Positions 60,861 through 64,000 of a stretch of DNA of 64,000 nt are shown piece after piece. The first letter of the stretch is position 1. Each line of letters begins with the position of its first letter. A model generated the notes under the pieces. The model was not told the origin of the DNA, ran no database searches, and worked only from the letters and a program-made list of their open reading frames with translations. The stretch spans positions 816,176 through 880,175 of the forward strand of contig VXAA01003990.1 of the NCBI GenBank assembly GCA_013399115.1, in the 5' to 3' direction. This DNA is from Anseranas semipalmata. Taxonomy: Eukaryota; Chordata; Aves; Anseriformes; Anseranatidae. The translations under genes and the position numbers were made by a program.

Positions 60861-63800
60861 TAGTCCAAGCAATTAAAGAAAAAAGTTCTTTCTACTTTAC
60901 TTGAGCTGTGTTTGGGAATGGCTTGGGAGAAAAATAGCCCATGCTGAAAGCCCCTGCCCATGTCCTGACCTTGTTTATTTTGCTAGGGTAGGCAGAGCCC
61001 TAATTTTGCTATTGAGGCCAGTGGGTTTGGGTGACTAAGAGATTTTTGATGACTTTAATGTAAGAGATTTCTTGTCCAGCTCAAGTGGACTTCTGGCTGC
61101 CTGACATAATGAAAAGAAAGAAAAAAAAAGTAAGGCATCTGAAGTTTTAGTGCATCCACTGACAGCACACATCTCTCTTTTCACCCTTCAAGCAGTTACT
61201 GGATCTTGCAGCTCACTTGCTTTTTACAAACGATATCTTATCATTTTTTCTCCTTTAACCCTCAATGAATTTTAGCTGTAGCTGCTGATGCAGACTCACC
61301 TGGCAGGAAACAATGCTATAGCTTCTTATGATGACTGTACAGGGAAGTCCTTAGAGGTGGTGGTCAGCAGGACACCCCGCACTGAGGTGTCATGGACCTG
61401 GTAGTTCATTCTTTCTGAAGGGAAAACTGAATTTTAGAGGGTTTTTGCACAGGAACTGTGGTAGTTCAAATCTCATAATTCTCTACACTGGGAACTTTCA
61501 TCAGCTACAATAAAAATAAGAGGAATCTGCATGTAGGATTTGCATGTCCTGTAGAAGGCCGAGAATATGGAGTCTACAGGGCTTGTGCTAAGCACCACTG
61601 AAATTTCTCCTTTCATCTCTTGGACACGATAAAGACAGTGAAAATATTTTCATTTGTGCCTCTGGGCCCAAACCTGCCCGGCGAAGGACCTTCCTGATTT
61701 CCCATTAGCTTCAGTGAGGTTTGAGGCTGGTCAGCAAAGAGGAATCATGCACTTGTCAGAAAGCACCTAAAGAGCAGAGGGGATCCTTTATGCAAGAACC
61801 TGACAAGAGTGAGAGCTTTAAAGTGTTTTAGCACACTGAGATACAATGGAAAACACATTTGTGAAACAATAGATCTAGCAAATCAGGACATCTTTCTGAT
61901 TTTTTTTCTCTTTTCTCTACAGTTTCATTAGTTTCTGTTAAAACCTTTAACAGACGCCTAATTGACACAGTCAGAAATAGTTTTCCAATCATGTATCACT
62001 TTAATTATCCAATGGTCTTTTCAGATCTCTCATGGTTCTCCCCTCCACTGAGATAAATTATTTGCTGAGTTTCAAGCTCCTCTGCTCCAATTCTGCATAT
62101 CTTCTCATGACTTTTCCCATAGGAAGATTTTGTAAGAAACTCAGGAGGGGAGAGAAGAAGAAAAGACAGGACAGGACTTCAAGCTACTTCAGGCACAAAG
62201 GTACATTTTTCAGAAAGTTACGTCTGAAAGCTGAAGTCTGAGTGCAATACTTTGCATTTTAATGAATCAGCACTGCAACTCTGACCTAATGGGAAGTGTT
62301 TCATGATACATGTTCTTGGGATTTTGTGCCTGTGTGAATATCCTGTTCTCAGCTCTATTCACCACAGCCATATTTACAAGAGGGGCCTCTTGACTGTACA
62401 CGCTTTTTTCTTGGTGCCTTGCTTTACATATATAAAGTTAATTCCTGACCTTAGTGAAGATAGTGCAAACCTTATCACTGATTTAAAAAAAAAAAAAAAA
62501 AAAACACAACAACTGCTCTTTAGTTTTTAACTTAATGATAAAATATTAATCAACTACAATACAGCCAGGATTTTGCCCAGGGTAGTGGATTTTTCTTTTT
62601 CAAAATCATGAGCTCTCTCACCTCATATAATACTTTAATGAAAGATGAAATGCTCGACATGTCTGAGAAATGAGTTTGTAGAATCCTAAAATCTCGTAAA
62701 ACACCCCCACAAAGAAAAGATGCCTCTTGAAAATGTTCTTTGTGTCATCTGCTTTCTAACAAAGGCTGATTCTACAAAATGTTCCACAGCTGAATTGATG
62801 AGCACAACGACCCCTCTATAGAAGTCATACTGTAAGGCATATTGCAGGACACCTTTTTCCAGGCATGTTCCTGTAATTCCAGTAATGCTTCCTTCAGTAA
62901 CTCTGTCATGCCTTTAAAATGATAACTTCTAGAGGTAGGTTAAAAAATGAATTATCAGAAACCATTTGGGGAGATTTCTGTTTCCTTTCTTTTCTGAAAT
63001 AATTTCAGTTTTTTGGATGGTAATAATGTCACCAATCATATTCACAGTTCATGTCACTGGGATCCATCTGGGTCAACATTTCCCTAACATTTTAAGCCAG
63101 AGACCACTGCCCACCCCCTCTTCACCCCACCAAACATTTACCTTGGGCTGTCATCTGTCTCCATCATTGAACTTTTCATTGGAAATACTATACAGGTCCT
63201 CCAGTTTCACAGATCATCATGGTCACAGGGCTCGCAGTCATTTGTGGATTCATGTAGTTCTTTCATAGAAACATTACTCTAAAAGCTTATAATTTATATG
63301 AAGGATGTTAATGATCTATCAAACCAAAATGCATGCTTCATGCTTTGCAACAGCTGAAGGATTTGGGACCCAAAGAGACTGAATGTTGTCTTTCTTCTGG
63401 GCTGGAACAGTCTAGGGTTTTCTCGTCTTTCCTGGCTGAGAACAGGCTCTTAGAAGTGGGATAGTGTGATCCAGCATCCGCTCCACAGCAATGCTGCTGG
63501 AGAGGGGGTAAACCTTCAAGGACATGACAAAAGTCTATTTTCCACGGCAAGGTGATAGTATCAGCTGAGCTCCATGCTGGTTAAGTACGATTGGCCAGCA
63601 ACATTAAAGGAAAGGAGATGCAGCAATAAAGGAATAAGTCTTTCCAAATTCATACCACACCTGGTATTTGGCATGTACTTTTGCAGCTGATAATATTTAC
63701 CGTTTATGTCAGCATTATACATATACATTGGAGTTTGCCTTCTTAAGTAAAGGATGTTAACAGCCTTGAATAAAATTGGGACAAGCAGTGTAAACAGGAT

Positions 63801-64000
63801 GGCATATAAAGTGTGATACAGTATACAGAGGGCAAAGTATGTTTGAAGGTTAGCTTATTAATAAAACATGGCTGGCCTTGATTTAGTTTATAAGAAACTT
63901 AAGACATTTATCAACATCTGTCTGAACCCATTTCCAGTCTCTTTGGACTCTGTTGTGGATAAGCTGATTAATAAAAGATGATGTCTTAGGAAGGAAACTC
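60861..64000. other. Unannotated AT-rich DNA to the window end
   Basis: A polypyrimidine stretch ending TCTCTACAG at about 61922 looks like a splice acceptor but has no identifiable exon. A poly-A run of 20 lies at 62485-62504. GGGCCCAAACCTGC with TTAGCTTCAGTGAGG at about 61665-61720 is reminiscent of the ancient palindromic amniote repeat family. No gene is supported. Confidence 0.45.

Noticed and set aside
61905..62241. Acceptor-like tract at 61922 with a possible donor near 62200
   Set aside because: The frame between has stops or unrecognised sequence; intron-like AT-rich DNA gives such pairs by chance.

Overview
This is vertebrate nuclear DNA, almost certainly from a bird. The main evidence is three CR1 LINE fragments that keep the avian-type CR1 3' end, and a fourth, internal CR1 reverse-transcriptase fragment. 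Other support comes from low repeat density, worn amniote-age MIR-like and palindromic elements, long microsatellites, and a CpG-island start followed by about 62 kb of AT-rich DNA. N runs and single Ns mark draft assembly joins. There is no bacterial, viral or organellar organisation.

Layout. Bases 1-1420 hold two CpG-rich blocks separated by TG/TA and pyrimidine repeats; this looks like the promoter or 5' region of a gene, but no coding exon can be recognised. From 1.4 to 27 kb the window is intronic or intergenic DNA with purine and GGAT microsatellites, a MIR-like SINE, a small CpG-rich patch near 6.3 kb and several degraded palindromic amniote repeats. At 27.25-27.46 kb lies the only clear gene, a complete tRNA-Leu(CAG) on the minus strand, joined head-to-tail to the 3' end of a CR1 element on the same strand. 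From 27.5 to 41 kb the sequence is mostly featureless, with an assembly gap at 29.15 kb set between poly-T and poly-A, and a possible conserved element near 39.9 kb. A dead CR1 reverse-transcriptase fragment occupies 41.4-42.7 kb, followed by a possible L2-like remnant, another CR1 3' fragment (47.7-48.05 kb) and a 263-base all-purine tract (48.5-48.76 kb). The last 15 kb carry an interrupted palindrome (49.35 kb), a compact 21-bp hairpin (56.57-56.64 kb) and a third CR1 3' end (60.65-60.86 kb).

No protein-coding gene could be supported. The open frames are short, lack recognisable domains, and often run through microsatellites, CpG-rich DNA or CR1. The observations most worth checking are the tRNA-Leu/CR1 junction, the 56.6 kb hairpin, the long purine tracts and the gap structure. 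No new multi-gene system was found. Repeat and conservation calls rest on recognition by eye, without database searches.
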